This document shows positions 1-5,557 of a DNA stretch of 7,854 bases, one piece after another. The first letter of the stretch is position 1, and every line of letters begins with the position of its first letter. Below the pieces are notes generated by a model. That model was not told where the DNA came from. It did no database searches and saw only the letters and a program-made list of their open reading frames with translations. This stretch comes from an uncultured Oscillospiraceae bacterium. GTDB lineage: Bacteria; Bacillota; Clostridia; Oscillospirales; Oscillospiraceae. The DNA lies in assembly GCA_947627085.1 (NCBI GenBank), contig CANQUO010000099.1:1-7854 (forward strand). Reading direction: 5' to 3'. The position numbers and the translations under genes are program-made.

Positions 1-925
1 TCTCGGCTATCCTGAGCTTTGCGCTTCGCGAGCGGGGATTTTCCTCAAGCTCTCTCTCGGAGGGCGTTATGGGCTTTCTCGTCACGCTCTTTACCGTCTT
101 TCTAAAGCCGCACACGCACACCGGAAATTCCGGCGGGCAGGTGCATCCGTTCTCCCTTGAGCGTATGGCGCTCTTGACTATCCGGTCCTCCAATGAGTGG
201 AAACTTATCACGCACAGCCTCCCGCCGGGTGTGAGTCTGTCCAGCGCCGTATCCAGCATGTCCCGGAGGGAGCCCAGCTCGTCGTTCACGGCTATCCTTA
301 TGGCCTGAAAGCACCTTTTCGCCGGGTGCTGTTTTTCCCGGAGCGCCGATGCCGGCATGGCCGACTTTATAACGTCCACCAGCTCCAGCGTCGTCTCGAT
401 GGGCCTCTCCGCCCTCCGCCTTACGATGGCCCCGGCGATGCGGCCGGAATACCGCTCCTCGCCGTACTCGAAAAATATCCTGCGAAGCTCCGCGTCACTC
501 CAGGTGTTCACCAGGTCATACGCCGTCAGGGCGTCGGACTTGTCCATCCGCATGTCCAGCGGGGCGTCCGCCATATAGGAAAAGCCCCGGCTGGCGTCGT
601 CAAGCTGTGGCGACGAGACGCCAAGATCGAAGAGCATCCCGTCCGCCCTGTCTATTCCCAGTCCGTCCAATATAGCGCCCAGGTTCCGGAAGTTATCCCG
701 GACAAGCGTCACCCTACCGGCCCAAGGCCGGAGACGCTCCCCGGCCTCGTCGATCGCCGCCTGGTCGCGGTCAATGCCGATAAGCCGCCCTGTTGTCAGC
801 TTCTCGGCAATGACCGCGGAATGGCCGCCCCGCCCGAGCGTGCCATCCACATAGATGCCGTCAGGTCTCAACCTGAGTCCTTCGATACATTCCCGAAGAA
901 GTACCGGTACGTGGACTCCGCCCAT
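1..925 (-). CDS. rsmH: RsmH (MraW), 16S rRNA (cytosine1402-N4)-methyltransferase, 3' end cut by window edge
   Basis: RsmH uses S-adenosylmethionine to methylate N4 of C1402 in the 30S decoding centre. I translated this frame by hand: 308 residues are visible with no stop, close to the usual length of just over 310, so only a few C-terminal residues lie beyond position 1. The SAM-binding motif DGTLGRGGHS is at residues 27-36, FDLGVSSPQLD at 99-109, PLDMRMD at 122-128 and SFHSLEDR at 241-248. A cysteine pair set, CTC (261-263) and CVC (270-272), is common in Gram-positive members. The visible end, near RSRSAKLRIAE, is typical of the family C-terminus. The ATG at 925-923 shares its A with the mraZ stop (TGATG), and an AGGAG lies 11 nt upstream inside mraZ, which suggests translational coupling. 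Identification is secure; only the end is missing. Confidence 0.97.
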   Translation of the reverse strand, partial: MGGVHVPVLLRECIEGLRLRPDGIYVDGTLGRGGHSAVIAEKLTTGRLIGIDRDQAAIDEAGERLRPWAGRVTLVRDNFRNLGAILDGLGIDRADGMLFDLGVSSPQLDDASRGFSYMADAPLDMRMDKSDALTAYDLVNTWSDAELRRIFFEYGEERYSGRIAGAIVRRRAERPIETTLELVDVIKSAMPASALREKQHPAKRCFQAIRIAVNDELGSLRDMLDTALDRLTPGGRLCVISFHSLEDRIVKSAIRSRENGCTCPPEFPVCVCGFRKTVKSVTRKPITPSERELEENPRSRSAKLRIAE

Positions 926-1347
926 CAAAAGTCGAGCTCCTGAAGCACCTCAGCGATATTCTCCGGCGTGGTCTCCACCGTGTCGATCTCATCCCACGCG
1001 CTCTCATCCCAAAGCTCCGCGCACTCGCCCGCGCCTACCACGGCCACGTTCTTATCGAGCGCGGCGAAATCCCGAAGGGCCTGGGGCAGGAGTATCCTCC
1101 CCTGGCTGTCCACCTCGCACTTGGCCGCGTGGGCAAAGAGCGGGCGCATCTTTATCTGCTTGACCCTGGGCATCGCCTTTATCTTGTCCATGAAACGCTC
1201 CCAGCTCTCCGAGGAGTACGCCGTCAGGCACCGCTCCATGGATATGGTCACGTAAAAGACATCGCCTAACTCCTCACGGATACGCGAAGGTATGGCAAGA
1301 CGGCCCTTGGTGTCGATCGTATGTCTGTATACGCCGGTCATAGCCAT
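925..1347 (-). CDS. mraZ: MraZ, transcriptional regulator of the dcw cluster
   Basis: MraZ is a ring-forming, AbrB-fold DNA-binding protein that controls its own operon of division and cell wall genes. The 140-residue product matches the usual length of about 140-150. It contains the two characteristic repeats: DTKGR followed by IPSRIREEL at residues 12-27, and DSQGR followed by ILLPQALRDF at 80-94. The frame is open upstream to 1467, but those residues resemble no MraZ N-terminus, and the family starts a few residues before the GxYxHTID motif seen here at 5-12. Two starts fit. ATG at 1347 has GGAG 9 nt upstream. ATG at 1341 has GGAGG 7 nt upstream and is slightly better spaced. I chose 1347 because MAMTGVY parallels the family's MFMGEY. 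The gene is followed by rsmH with a one-base overlap and is preceded by its own promoter and probable operator. Confidence 0.95.
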   Translation of the reverse strand: MAMTGVYRHTIDTKGRLAIPSRIREELGDVFYVTISMERCLTAYSSESWERFMDKIKAMPRVKQIKMRPLFAHAAKCEVDSQGRILLPQALRDFAALDKNVAVVGAGECAELWDESAWDEIDTVETTPENIAEVLQELDF

Positions 1348-1374
1348 GCCTCCCTTCTCCGCTTTGTGTGGGTA

Positions 1375-1404
1375 AGTTGTGCACTTCTCCCCACTTCTCC
1401 CCAC
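1375..1404 (-). promoter_or_regulatory. Probable MraZ operator: 10-bp direct repeats in the mraZ leader
   Basis: On the minus strand, GTGGGGAGAA occurs twice back to back (1404-1395 and 1394-1385). A degenerate third unit beginning GTGCAC follows at 1384-1375. Known MraZ boxes are short TGGG-containing direct repeats with a 10-bp period upstream of mraZ, which is what is seen here. The repeats sit just downstream of the predicted start site (about 1410), so bound MraZ could block initiation or early elongation. A single GTGGG in the opposite orientation (1368-1372, plus strand) may or may not belong. Binding is inferred from position and pattern. Confidence 0.8.
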
Positions 1405-1416
1405 CGGGATGGTTTT

Positions 1417-1445
1417 ATTATATGTTCCCAGCCAAAAAAATGCAA
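1417..1445 (-). promoter_or_regulatory. Sigma-A type promoter of mraZ-rsmH
   Basis: A perfect -10 hexamer TATAAT (1422-1417) is preceded at exactly 17 bp by a weak -35, TTGCAT (1445-1440). Just upstream lies an AT-only-like stretch (about 1484-1446) with A and T tracts that could act as an UP element and compensate for the poor -35. The predicted transcript starts near 1410, giving a leader of about 63 nt that holds the MraZ-box-like repeats. Confidence 0.75.
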
Positions 1446-1560
1446 GAGCAAATTTTATGTTTTTCAAAATTTTTTAAAATTTTAGTGTTGACATAATCGT
1501 AAAACCACAACATGTGGCAAAACCGTCTTTTTCGGCCCTTTTGAGACATGTCGCCAGTGG

Positions 1561-1600
1561 ACATAAAAATAGCTCCCGAAGTTATGTAACCTCGGGAGCT
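1561..1600 (-). terminator. Intrinsic terminator after the uvrC-rsmD-coaD cluster
   Basis: A perfect 9-bp stem, AGCTCCCGA with TCGGGAGCT (1600-1592 pairing with 1579-1571), encloses a 12-nt loop that can itself pair GTT with AAC. On the minus strand it is followed directly by ATTTTTA (1570-1564). It begins 28 nt after the stop of the last gene of the cluster. No T-tract follows on the plus strand, so it is directional. It separates this cluster from the mraZ promoter. Confidence 0.88.
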
Positions 1601-1627
1601 CGCCAATATCTGTAAAATTAAGTTGTA

Positions 1628-2140
1628 TCAAAGCTCGATATCCGTCTCGTTTACCTGGGCGGCGGAGGACTGGGGCATGACGCTGGCTGAGGCGGCGCGG
1701 AAGCGGGAGCGGGAATCCCTTACCTCCCCCAGGGCCTCGTTTATGGCCTCCTCGGTGCGCCTTAAGGCGTCGTCGGCGTAGTCGTTGGCGATACGCCTCA
1801 GCTCATTGGACTTGGACTCGGCGGCGGAGATTATCTCGTTTGCCCGTATCTTGGCGGCCCTGACTACCTCCTCCTGATCCACCATCTGGCGGGCGCGCTG
1901 TTCGGCCACCTTGCGCATGGACTCGGCCTCGCGCTTGGCGTTGTTCACGTACTCCGTGCGGGAGGCCACCAGCCTCTTGGCCTCGGCAAGCTCCCCCGGG
2001 AGCTGTGCCTTGATCTCGTCAAGCAGGTCCAGCACCTTGTCCCTCTCGATGACGCACTTCTCCGCGCCAAGGGGCAGTCCCCAGGCGTCGGTGATCATCG
2101 CGTACAGCATATCTATGAGCTCCTGAACGTCGTTTCCCAT
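1628..2140 (-). CDS. Coiled-coil protein of the conserved clostridial family found after coaD (DivIVA- or ATPase-subunit-H-like), function unknown
   Basis: The product has 170 residues. Residues 1-45 form a hydrophobic-acidic N-terminal segment containing VIERDKVLDLLDEI. Residues about 46-150 are rich in Ala, Glu, Arg and Lys with heptad-like spacing, including AKREAESMRKVAEQRARQMV and AKIRANEIISAAESKSNELR, and should form a long coiled coil. The tail from about 150 is polar and ends NETDIEL. I see no signal peptide, membrane segment or P-loop, so labels such as 'ATPase' sometimes given to such proteins rest on resemblance to V-ATPase stalk subunits, not on a catalytic site. I recognise the family as a common follower of coaD in clostridia. 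A scaffold or cell-envelope role like DivIVA is only a guess. It has a good ribosome site (AAAGGA, 8 nt from ATG), lies 32 bp after coaD and ends the cluster before the terminator. Confidence 0.85.
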   Translation of the reverse strand: MGNDVQELIDMLYAMITDAWGLPLGAEKCVIERDKVLDLLDEIKAQLPGELAEAKRLVASRTEYVNNAKREAESMRKVAEQRARQMVDQEEVVRAAKIRANEIISAAESKSNELRRIANDYADDALRRTEEAINEALGEVRDSRSRFRAASASVMPQSSAAQVNETDIEL

Positions 2141-2172
2141 TTTAATTTTCCTTTCTCTTATATGTAAGTCCT

Positions 2173-2655
2173 TTATTTATTTGATAATCTCCTCAGCACA
2201 TCGGCTGTTATCTCCCTGGGCACAACCTTTGATATATCCGCGTTGTAGGTTGCCATCTCCCTGGCGATGGTGGAGGATAGGTACGTATACTTCTCGTCCG
2301 CCGTGAGGAACACCGTCTCGATCTCAGGGGCCAGCTTTTTATTGAGGAGCGCTATCTGGAACTCCATCTCGAAGTCCGACACCGCCCTCAGGCCCTTTAT
2401 GATGAACCCCGCCTTCTGCTCCCGGGCGAAATCCACCAGAAGCCCGTCGCAGGTGGCCACGTCAACGTTGCCGTACTTTCCGGTGACGCGGCTTACAAAA
2501 TCCGCCCGCTCCTTCAGGGTGAAGGTGGGCTTTTTGGCGGAGTTTACCGCCACGCAAACTATCACCCTGTCAAATATCCGGGAGGCCCTCTTTATTATGT
2601 TCAGGTGCCCCAGCGTTATGGGGTCGAAAGAGCCGGGGTATACAGCTATTTTCAT
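2173..2655 (-). CDS. coaD: CoaD, pantetheine-phosphate adenylyltransferase (PPAT)
   Basis: CoaD transfers AMP from ATP to 4'-phosphopantetheine, giving dephospho-CoA, the penultimate step of cytoplasmic coenzyme A synthesis. The 160-residue length is normal for bacterial PPAT. The nucleotidyltransferase fold is marked by YPGSFDPITLGH at residues 6-17, whose TLGH is the (H/T)xGH motif, by KGLRAVSDFEMEFQ at 87-100, and by YLSSTIARE at 125-133. The last has Ser-Ser-Thr where many enzymes have Ser-Ser-Ser, a mild change that should still bind phosphate. The ATG lies two bases after the rsmD stop (TGA-CC-ATG), with AGGA 7 nt upstream inside rsmD. The rsmD-coaD pair is a common arrangement in bacteria. 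Identification is secure. Confidence 0.97.
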   Translation of the reverse strand: MKIAVYPGSFDPITLGHLNIIKRASRIFDRVIVCVAVNSAKKPTFTLKERADFVSRVTGKYGNVDVATCDGLLVDFAREQKAGFIIKGLRAVSDFEMEFQIALLNKKLAPEIETVFLTADEKYTYLSSTIAREMATYNADISKVVPREITADVLRRLSNK

Positions 2656-2657
2656 GG

Positions 2658-3197
2658 TCAGGTCCTCGTGAAGGTGGTGAGCTTTATCCGCCCGTAGGCG
2701 TACTCACGGGTCATGAACTTGTCCTCCGGGAGCTTCGGCAACTCCTTTTCCCGGGGGCTCTCGCAAATCATTATACCATTTTTATTCAATATGTCAAACC
2801 CTCCGAGGATTTTTATTGCTTTTTCCAATAGATCCGTGGCGTATGGGGGGTCGAGAAGCACAAGATCGAAGCCCTTCGCCGACTCAAGATAGGCTATGGA
2901 GTCGTATTTGAGCACCTTCGCCGCCCCCTCAAGGCCCGTGGCGCTCAAATTCTCCCTGACTATTTTCAGCGCCTCCGGGCTCCTGTCCACAAATACGCAC
3001 TCAGCCGCCCCGCGGGATAGCGCCTCTATCCCCAGCTGGCCCGTCCCGGCGAAAAGGTCCAGCACCCTGGCCCCGGGGACGGAGAACTGGACTATGTTGA
3101 ACATGGACTCCTTCACCTTGTCCGTGGTTGGCCGGATGTCGTAATTATCAGGCTCCCGGAGCCTCCTGCCCCGGGCGACTCCCGTTATGACTCTCAT
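2658..3197 (-). CDS. rsmD: RsmD, 16S rRNA (guanine966-N2)-methyltransferase
   Basis: RsmD methylates N2 of G966 in helix 31 of 16S rRNA, near the P site, with S-adenosylmethionine as donor. The 179-residue protein opens with MRVITGVARGRRL, then RPTTDKVKESMFNI (22-35), which is conserved in the family. The SAM-binding motif I is DLFAGTGQLGIEALSRGA (47-64), motif II is the FVD at 69-71, and the catalytic motif IV is DPPY (116-119), as expected for an N-methyltransferase acting on an exocyclic amine. Its ATG overlaps the uvrC stop by four bases (ATGA). A GGGG lies 7 nt upstream within the last uvrC codons, so translation is probably coupled. Length and motifs are normal. Confidence 0.96.
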   Translation of the reverse strand: MRVITGVARGRRLREPDNYDIRPTTDKVKESMFNIVQFSVPGARVLDLFAGTGQLGIEALSRGAAECVFVDRSPEALKIVRENLSATGLEGAAKVLKYDSIAYLESAKGFDLVLLDPPYATDLLEKAIKILGGFDILNKNGIMICESPREKELPKLPEDKFMTREYAYGRIKLTTFTRT

Positions 3198-5023
3198 TTT
3201 TCTTCCCCTTTGTGGAAATTATCGTATACGGCCCTGGCCGCGTTTTTTGGAACTACGGCGGAAAGCTCCTCAAGGCTCGCGTTCTCAATGGCCTTCACGC
3301 TCTTGAAATGCCTCAAAAGCTCCGCCTTTCGCTTCTCCCCCACGCCCTCTATGCCGTCAAGCCGGGACTTCTTCACCCGCTTTGACCTCAGGGAGCGGTG
3401 GTACTCGATGGCGAAGCGGTGGGTCTCCTCCTGTATGTTGCCAATAAGGGCGAAGGCCGCCGGATTTGCCTGTATGCCTATCTCCATGCCCTCTGGCGTC
3501 ACAAGGGCCCTCGTGCGGTGCCTATCGTCCTTGACCATGCCGAATACCGGCACGCTGACGCCGGTACTCTCCATGGCCTCCCTGGCCGCCGAGGCGTGCC
3601 TGTCCCCGCCGTCTATGAGCAAAAGGTCCGGGAGCGTCCCGAAGCTTACGTCCCCGGAGCTTAAACGGGCAAATCTGCGCCCCACCGCCTCCCGCATGGA
3701 GCCGTAGTCGTCCTGTCCCTCTATTGTTTTCATCTTGAATTTTTTATATTCGCTCTTTTTCGGTTTTCCGTCCTCAAATACTACCATGGACGCCACCACG
3801 TCGTCCGCGCCGGTGTTGGAGATATCAAAGCTCTCCACCCTCCTTGGCGGTTTATCCAAGCCAAGCGCCCCCATGAGCCACTGGGCGGTCTTTGACACCC
3901 GCTCCGTGGCCGTGGTGTTGCGCTCCACCTCCTCACGGGCGTTCTCCCCGGCGGCCAGTATGAATTCCCTGTACATCCCCCTCTGGGGCGTGGCCACATT
4001 GACCGCGTGGCCCGCCTTCTCAGTCAAAAACCTTGAAAGCTCCTCCATATCCTCCGTCTCCACGGGCAGGAGCACCCGGGAGGGTATGATCCCCGCGTCC
4101 ATATAATATTGCCTCACAAGGAGCGACACCGACTCCGTCACGTCCCCCATGGGGTCGTCTAAAAGCTCGCAGTCCTTGGCAAGAAGCTGTCCCTGGACGT
4201 AGTGGAGAACCGCGAAGGCCGACTTGGCCTCCCCCTCGAAGAATCCCACGGCGTCCGTGTCCGAGGCGCCCTTGTTGAGCACCGTCTGCCTTGTCTCCAA
4301 TAGCTCCAGAGCCTTCACGGTATCCCGAAGCCTGGCGGCCTCCTCAAATTTAAGCTCCTCCGCCGCTTTTGTCATCTTCTCCGTAAGCTCCGCCGTCAGC
4401 TCCCGACCCCGGCCCTTGAGCACCATGACCGCCTCCGCCACGCGGGCCTTATAGTCCTCCTGCGCCGGCACTCCCCGGCACCAGGCGTCGCACACGCCCA
4501 TGTGGTGGTTAAGGCATGGCCGCTCACGGCCTATATCCCTCGGGAACCTCCGGGAGCAGGTGGGGAGCTTCAGCGCCTTTAAAAGCAACTCCAGCGCAGT
4601 TTTCGTGTTCCCCCGGGACCCGAAGGGCCCATAATACTCCGCCCCGTCTTTTCCCCTCCGGGAGGCTATGGAAAAACGCGGATAGGGGCTTTTTATGTCG
4701 AGCCTAATAAAGGGATACCCCTTGTCGTCCTTTAAGAGTATGTTGTACTTGGGCTTGTAGTGCTTTATAAGGGAGTTTTCCAGCACCAGCGCCTCAAACT
4801 CCGACTTTGCGATTATGACCTCAAAGTCGTCGATGTTCGAGACCATGGCCTCGGTTTTCAGGTTGTGGGAGCCGTGGAAATAGGAGCTCACCCTGTTTTT
4901 CAGCGCCTTCGCCTTCCCCACGTAGATGACCGTCCCGTCCTCCGCGTGCATGATGTAGCACCCCGGCTTTAACGGCAACGCCGCCGCCTTCTCCCTGAGC
5001 TCGTCAAGCTTTTTGTTCGCCAC
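3194..5023 (-). CDS. uvrC: UvrC, excinuclease ABC subunit C
   Basis: UvrC joins the UvrB-DNA complex in nucleotide excision repair and cuts on both sides of the lesion. The 609-residue protein has all family parts. The GIY-YIG nuclease (about 17-95) has PGCYIM, YVGKAKALKNR with R44, and E82, for the 3' incision. Cysteines C156, C170, C178 and C182 match the set that ligates an iron-sulfur cluster in the E. coli protein. The UVR domain that contacts UvrB is at about 205-240 (EELKFEEAARLRD). The RNase H-like domain for the 5' incision has D400 (FDISN), the DDY at 438-440, D471 (LLIDGG) and H535. A helix-hairpin-helix pair is at about 555-600. LLIDGG is followed by DRHASAA, where KGQ is more usual. 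The start is GTG at 5023, with AAGGAG 10 nt upstream. An ATG between them is out of frame. It begins the uvrC-rsmD-coaD cluster; I see no convincing promoter in front. Confidence 0.98.
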   Translation of the reverse strand: MANKKLDELREKAAALPLKPGCYIMHAEDGTVIYVGKAKALKNRVSSYFHGSHNLKTEAMVSNIDDFEVIIAKSEFEALVLENSLIKHYKPKYNILLKDDKGYPFIRLDIKSPYPRFSIASRRGKDGAEYYGPFGSRGNTKTALELLLKALKLPTCSRRFPRDIGRERPCLNHHMGVCDAWCRGVPAQEDYKARVAEAVMVLKGRGRELTAELTEKMTKAAEELKFEEAARLRDTVKALELLETRQTVLNKGASDTDAVGFFEGEAKSAFAVLHYVQGQLLAKDCELLDDPMGDVTESVSLLVRQYYMDAGIIPSRVLLPVETEDMEELSRFLTEKAGHAVNVATPQRGMYREFILAAGENAREEVERNTTATERVSKTAQWLMGALGLDKPPRRVESFDISNTGADDVVASMVVFEDGKPKKSEYKKFKMKTIEGQDDYGSMREAVGRRFARLSSGDVSFGTLPDLLLIDGGDRHASAAREAMESTGVSVPVFGMVKDDRHRTRALVTPEGMEIGIQANPAAFALIGNIQEETHRFAIEYHRSLRSKRVKKSRLDGIEGVGEKRKAELLRHFKSVKAIENASLEELSAVVPKNAARAVYDNFHKGEEK

Positions 5024-5121
5024 GAGAGATCATCTCCTTCCTCTCAACGCGCCCACTCCTGACCCCTCCGGCATCCGGGAAGGCTGCGCATCAGCGTGGT
5101 GCGGTAAAATTGAAGCCCCAC

Positions 5122-5137
5122 AAAATCCCCCGATTTT
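5122..5137. repeat. Small inverted repeat next to the GC-rich palindrome
   Basis: AAAATC (5122-5127) and GATTTT (5132-5137) form a 6-bp stem with a CCCC loop. It lies 3 bp from the GC-rich element and about 100 bp before the uvrC start. It has no T-tract placed like a terminator's and may simply be part of the repeat-rich block. Confidence 0.4.
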
Positions 5138-5140
5138 CTC

Positions 5141-5221
5141 GTAGGGGCGGGTTCTAAACCCGCCCGTCCCACCGATGTATGGGACACTGTCCCGGTGGGC
5201 GGGTTTGGAACCCGCCCCTAC
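5141..5221. repeat. Nested GC-rich palindromic element (REP/MITE-like)
   Basis: Two 25-nt arms (5141-5165 and 5197-5221) are inverted copies with a single mismatch. Each arm is itself a hairpin: GGGCGGGTT pairs with AACCCGCCC across a 3-nt loop (CTA on the left, TGG on the right). The 31-nt centre also pairs within itself (GTCCCA 5166-5171 with TGGGAC 5180-5185), or CCACCG 5169-5174 with CGGTGG 5193-5198. The element can thus fold as one long cruciform or as two arm hairpins. Such design is typical of dispersed palindromic repeats; copies elsewhere in the genome are expected but not visible here. Confidence 0.75.
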
Positions 5222-5261
5222 AAGGGGTTTTCGGATCACGTATAAATTCAAGGGATTCGTA

Positions 5262-5281
5262 CCCACCCCCTACCCCCTCCC
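5262..5281 (-). other. G-quadruplex motif
   Basis: On the minus strand four G-runs follow each other with very short loops: GGG (5281-5279), GGGGG (5277-5273), GGGGG (5270-5266) and GGG (5264-5262), with loops A, TA and T. This fits the standard rule of four runs of three or more with loops of 1-7 nt. If uvrC transcripts start upstream of this point, the RNA would carry it in the leader; otherwise it is a DNA element on the coding strand. It shares bases with the hairpin at 5274-5292, so the two folds exclude each other. Confidence 0.65.
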
Positions 5282-5292
5282 AAAGGGAGGGG
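5274..5292. repeat. Perfect C-rich/G-rich inverted repeat
   Basis: CCCCTCCC (5274-5281) and GGGAGGGG (5285-5292) form a perfect 8-bp GC-rich stem with an AAA loop. No T-tract follows on either strand, so it is not a typical terminator. It overlaps the G-quadruplex motif. Confidence 0.7.
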
Positions 5293-5325
5293 CAACCCCT
5301 CGTCCCGCCCGCAGGCGCCATCAAA

Positions 5326-5360
5326 TAATTTTCGCGGCGACATGCGCGTCGCGAAAATTA
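5326..5360. repeat. Inverted repeat, 11-bp perfect arms
   Basis: TAATTTTCGCG (5326-5336) is the exact inverse of CGCGAAAATTA (5350-5360). The 13-nt interior can add a short GCG/CGC pairing (5337-5339 with 5345-5347). No function can be assigned. It is one member of the palindrome series in this spacer. Confidence 0.65.
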
Positions 5361-5366
5361 CCTTTT

Positions 5367-5411
5367 GTTTTGCGCAGTGTACGGCCCTACGGGCCGTTCG
5401 CGCAGCAAAAC
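5367..5411. repeat. Two-level hairpin around ACGGCCC/GGGCCGT
   Basis: The inner stem ACGGCCC (5381-5387) with GGGCCGT (5391-5397) is perfect with a TAC loop. The outer GTTTTGC (5367-5373) pairs with GCAAAAC (5405-5411), or in an alternative register GCGC (5372-5375) pairs with GCGC (5400-5403). The result is a long bulged hairpin. It ends 4 bp before the next palindrome. Confidence 0.6.
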
Positions 5412-5415
5412 GGCA

Positions 5416-5447
5416 GGAAACAAAATTTGAATTCTAATTTTGTTTCC
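5416..5447. repeat. 32-bp near-perfect palindrome centred on GAATTC
   Basis: GGAAACAAAATT (5416-5427) and AATTTTGTTTCC (5436-5447) are exact inverses. The centre TGAATTCT contains the palindrome GAATTC, so only the T:T pair flanking it breaks full symmetry. At the DNA level this is a nearly complete 32-bp dyad, the type of symmetry expected of a cruciform or a dimeric protein site. There is no T-tract. Confidence 0.7.
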
Positions 5448-5460
5448 GCACGTCCCCCTT

Positions 5461-5491
5461 TGTCCGCAAAGGCCCCGGGCCTTTGCGGACA
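5461..5491. repeat. Perfect 15-bp inverted repeat with a one-base centre
   Basis: The 15-nt arm at 5461-5475 (TGTCCGCAAAGGCCC) is exactly inverted at 5477-5491 around a single C at 5476. As RNA it would form a stem of about 14 bp with a minimal loop. On the minus strand the next bases are AAGGGGG, so it is not a typical intrinsic terminator, though it lies just beyond the probable HPr-gene terminator. Confidence 0.7.
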
Positions 5492-5506
5492 ACCTGGACA
5501 CGCTTA

Positions 5507-5541
5507 AAGCGGCCTGTTTCATTTTTTGAAACAGGCCGCTT
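5507..5541 (-). terminator. Probable terminator of the HPr-family gene
   Basis: A perfect 15-bp stem, AAGCGGCCTGTTTCA with its inverse (5541-5527 and 5521-5507), has a 5-nt loop and starts 16 nt after the stop codon of the HPr-family gene. The following minus-strand tract is short (three T, then AA), so termination may be partial and some transcription could run on toward uvrC. On the plus strand it is followed by ATATATG, not a T-tract. Confidence 0.6.
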
Positions 5542-5557
5542 ATATATGCGCATTAAA

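Larger units (their letters stand above)
5024..5557. other. Hairpin-rich non-coding spacer between the HPr gene and uvrC
   Basis: This 534-bp stretch has no credible gene. Its open frames read through palindromes, look low in complexity and lack ribosome sites. From right to left it holds the probable HPr-gene terminator, then perfect or near-perfect inverted repeats at 5491-5461, 5447-5416, 5411-5367, 5360-5326 and 5292-5274, a nested GC-rich palindrome at 5221-5141, and a small A/T hairpin at 5137-5122. The remaining 98 bp before uvrC hold only its ribosome site. Listed palindromes are separated by short gaps, suggesting either several inserted dispersed repeats or one folded RNA. I cannot tell which from one window. 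Confidence 0.8.

Noticed and set aside
197..943. Long plus-strand frame of 248 codons
   Set aside because: It lies antisense to rsmH, which shows every family motif in the opposite strand; the frame is a by-product of GC-rich codon use.
1348..1467. N-terminal extension of MraZ by 40 residues
   Set aside because: The extension would run through the -10 box and the operator repeats and does not resemble MraZ; the internal ATGs have proper ribosome sites.
1488..1516. Plus-strand TTGACA at 1488-1493 as a promoter
   Set aside because: At 17 bp there is only CATGTG, a poor -10, and no plus-strand gene follows.
1516..1555. Possible second terminator in the AT-rich region after the uvrC cluster
   Set aside because: The only stem is CCG/CGG (3 bp) followed by TTTT; too weak beside the clear terminator at 1561-1600.
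5030..5266. Minus-strand open frame of 78 codons before uvrC
   Set aside because: It is the translation of the GC-rich palindrome and its flanks, with low complexity and no recognisable domain; such frames are usual artefacts of this type of repeat.
5122..5541. CRISPR array or tandem repeat
   Set aside because: The units are different inverted repeats, not copies of one direct repeat with spacers.
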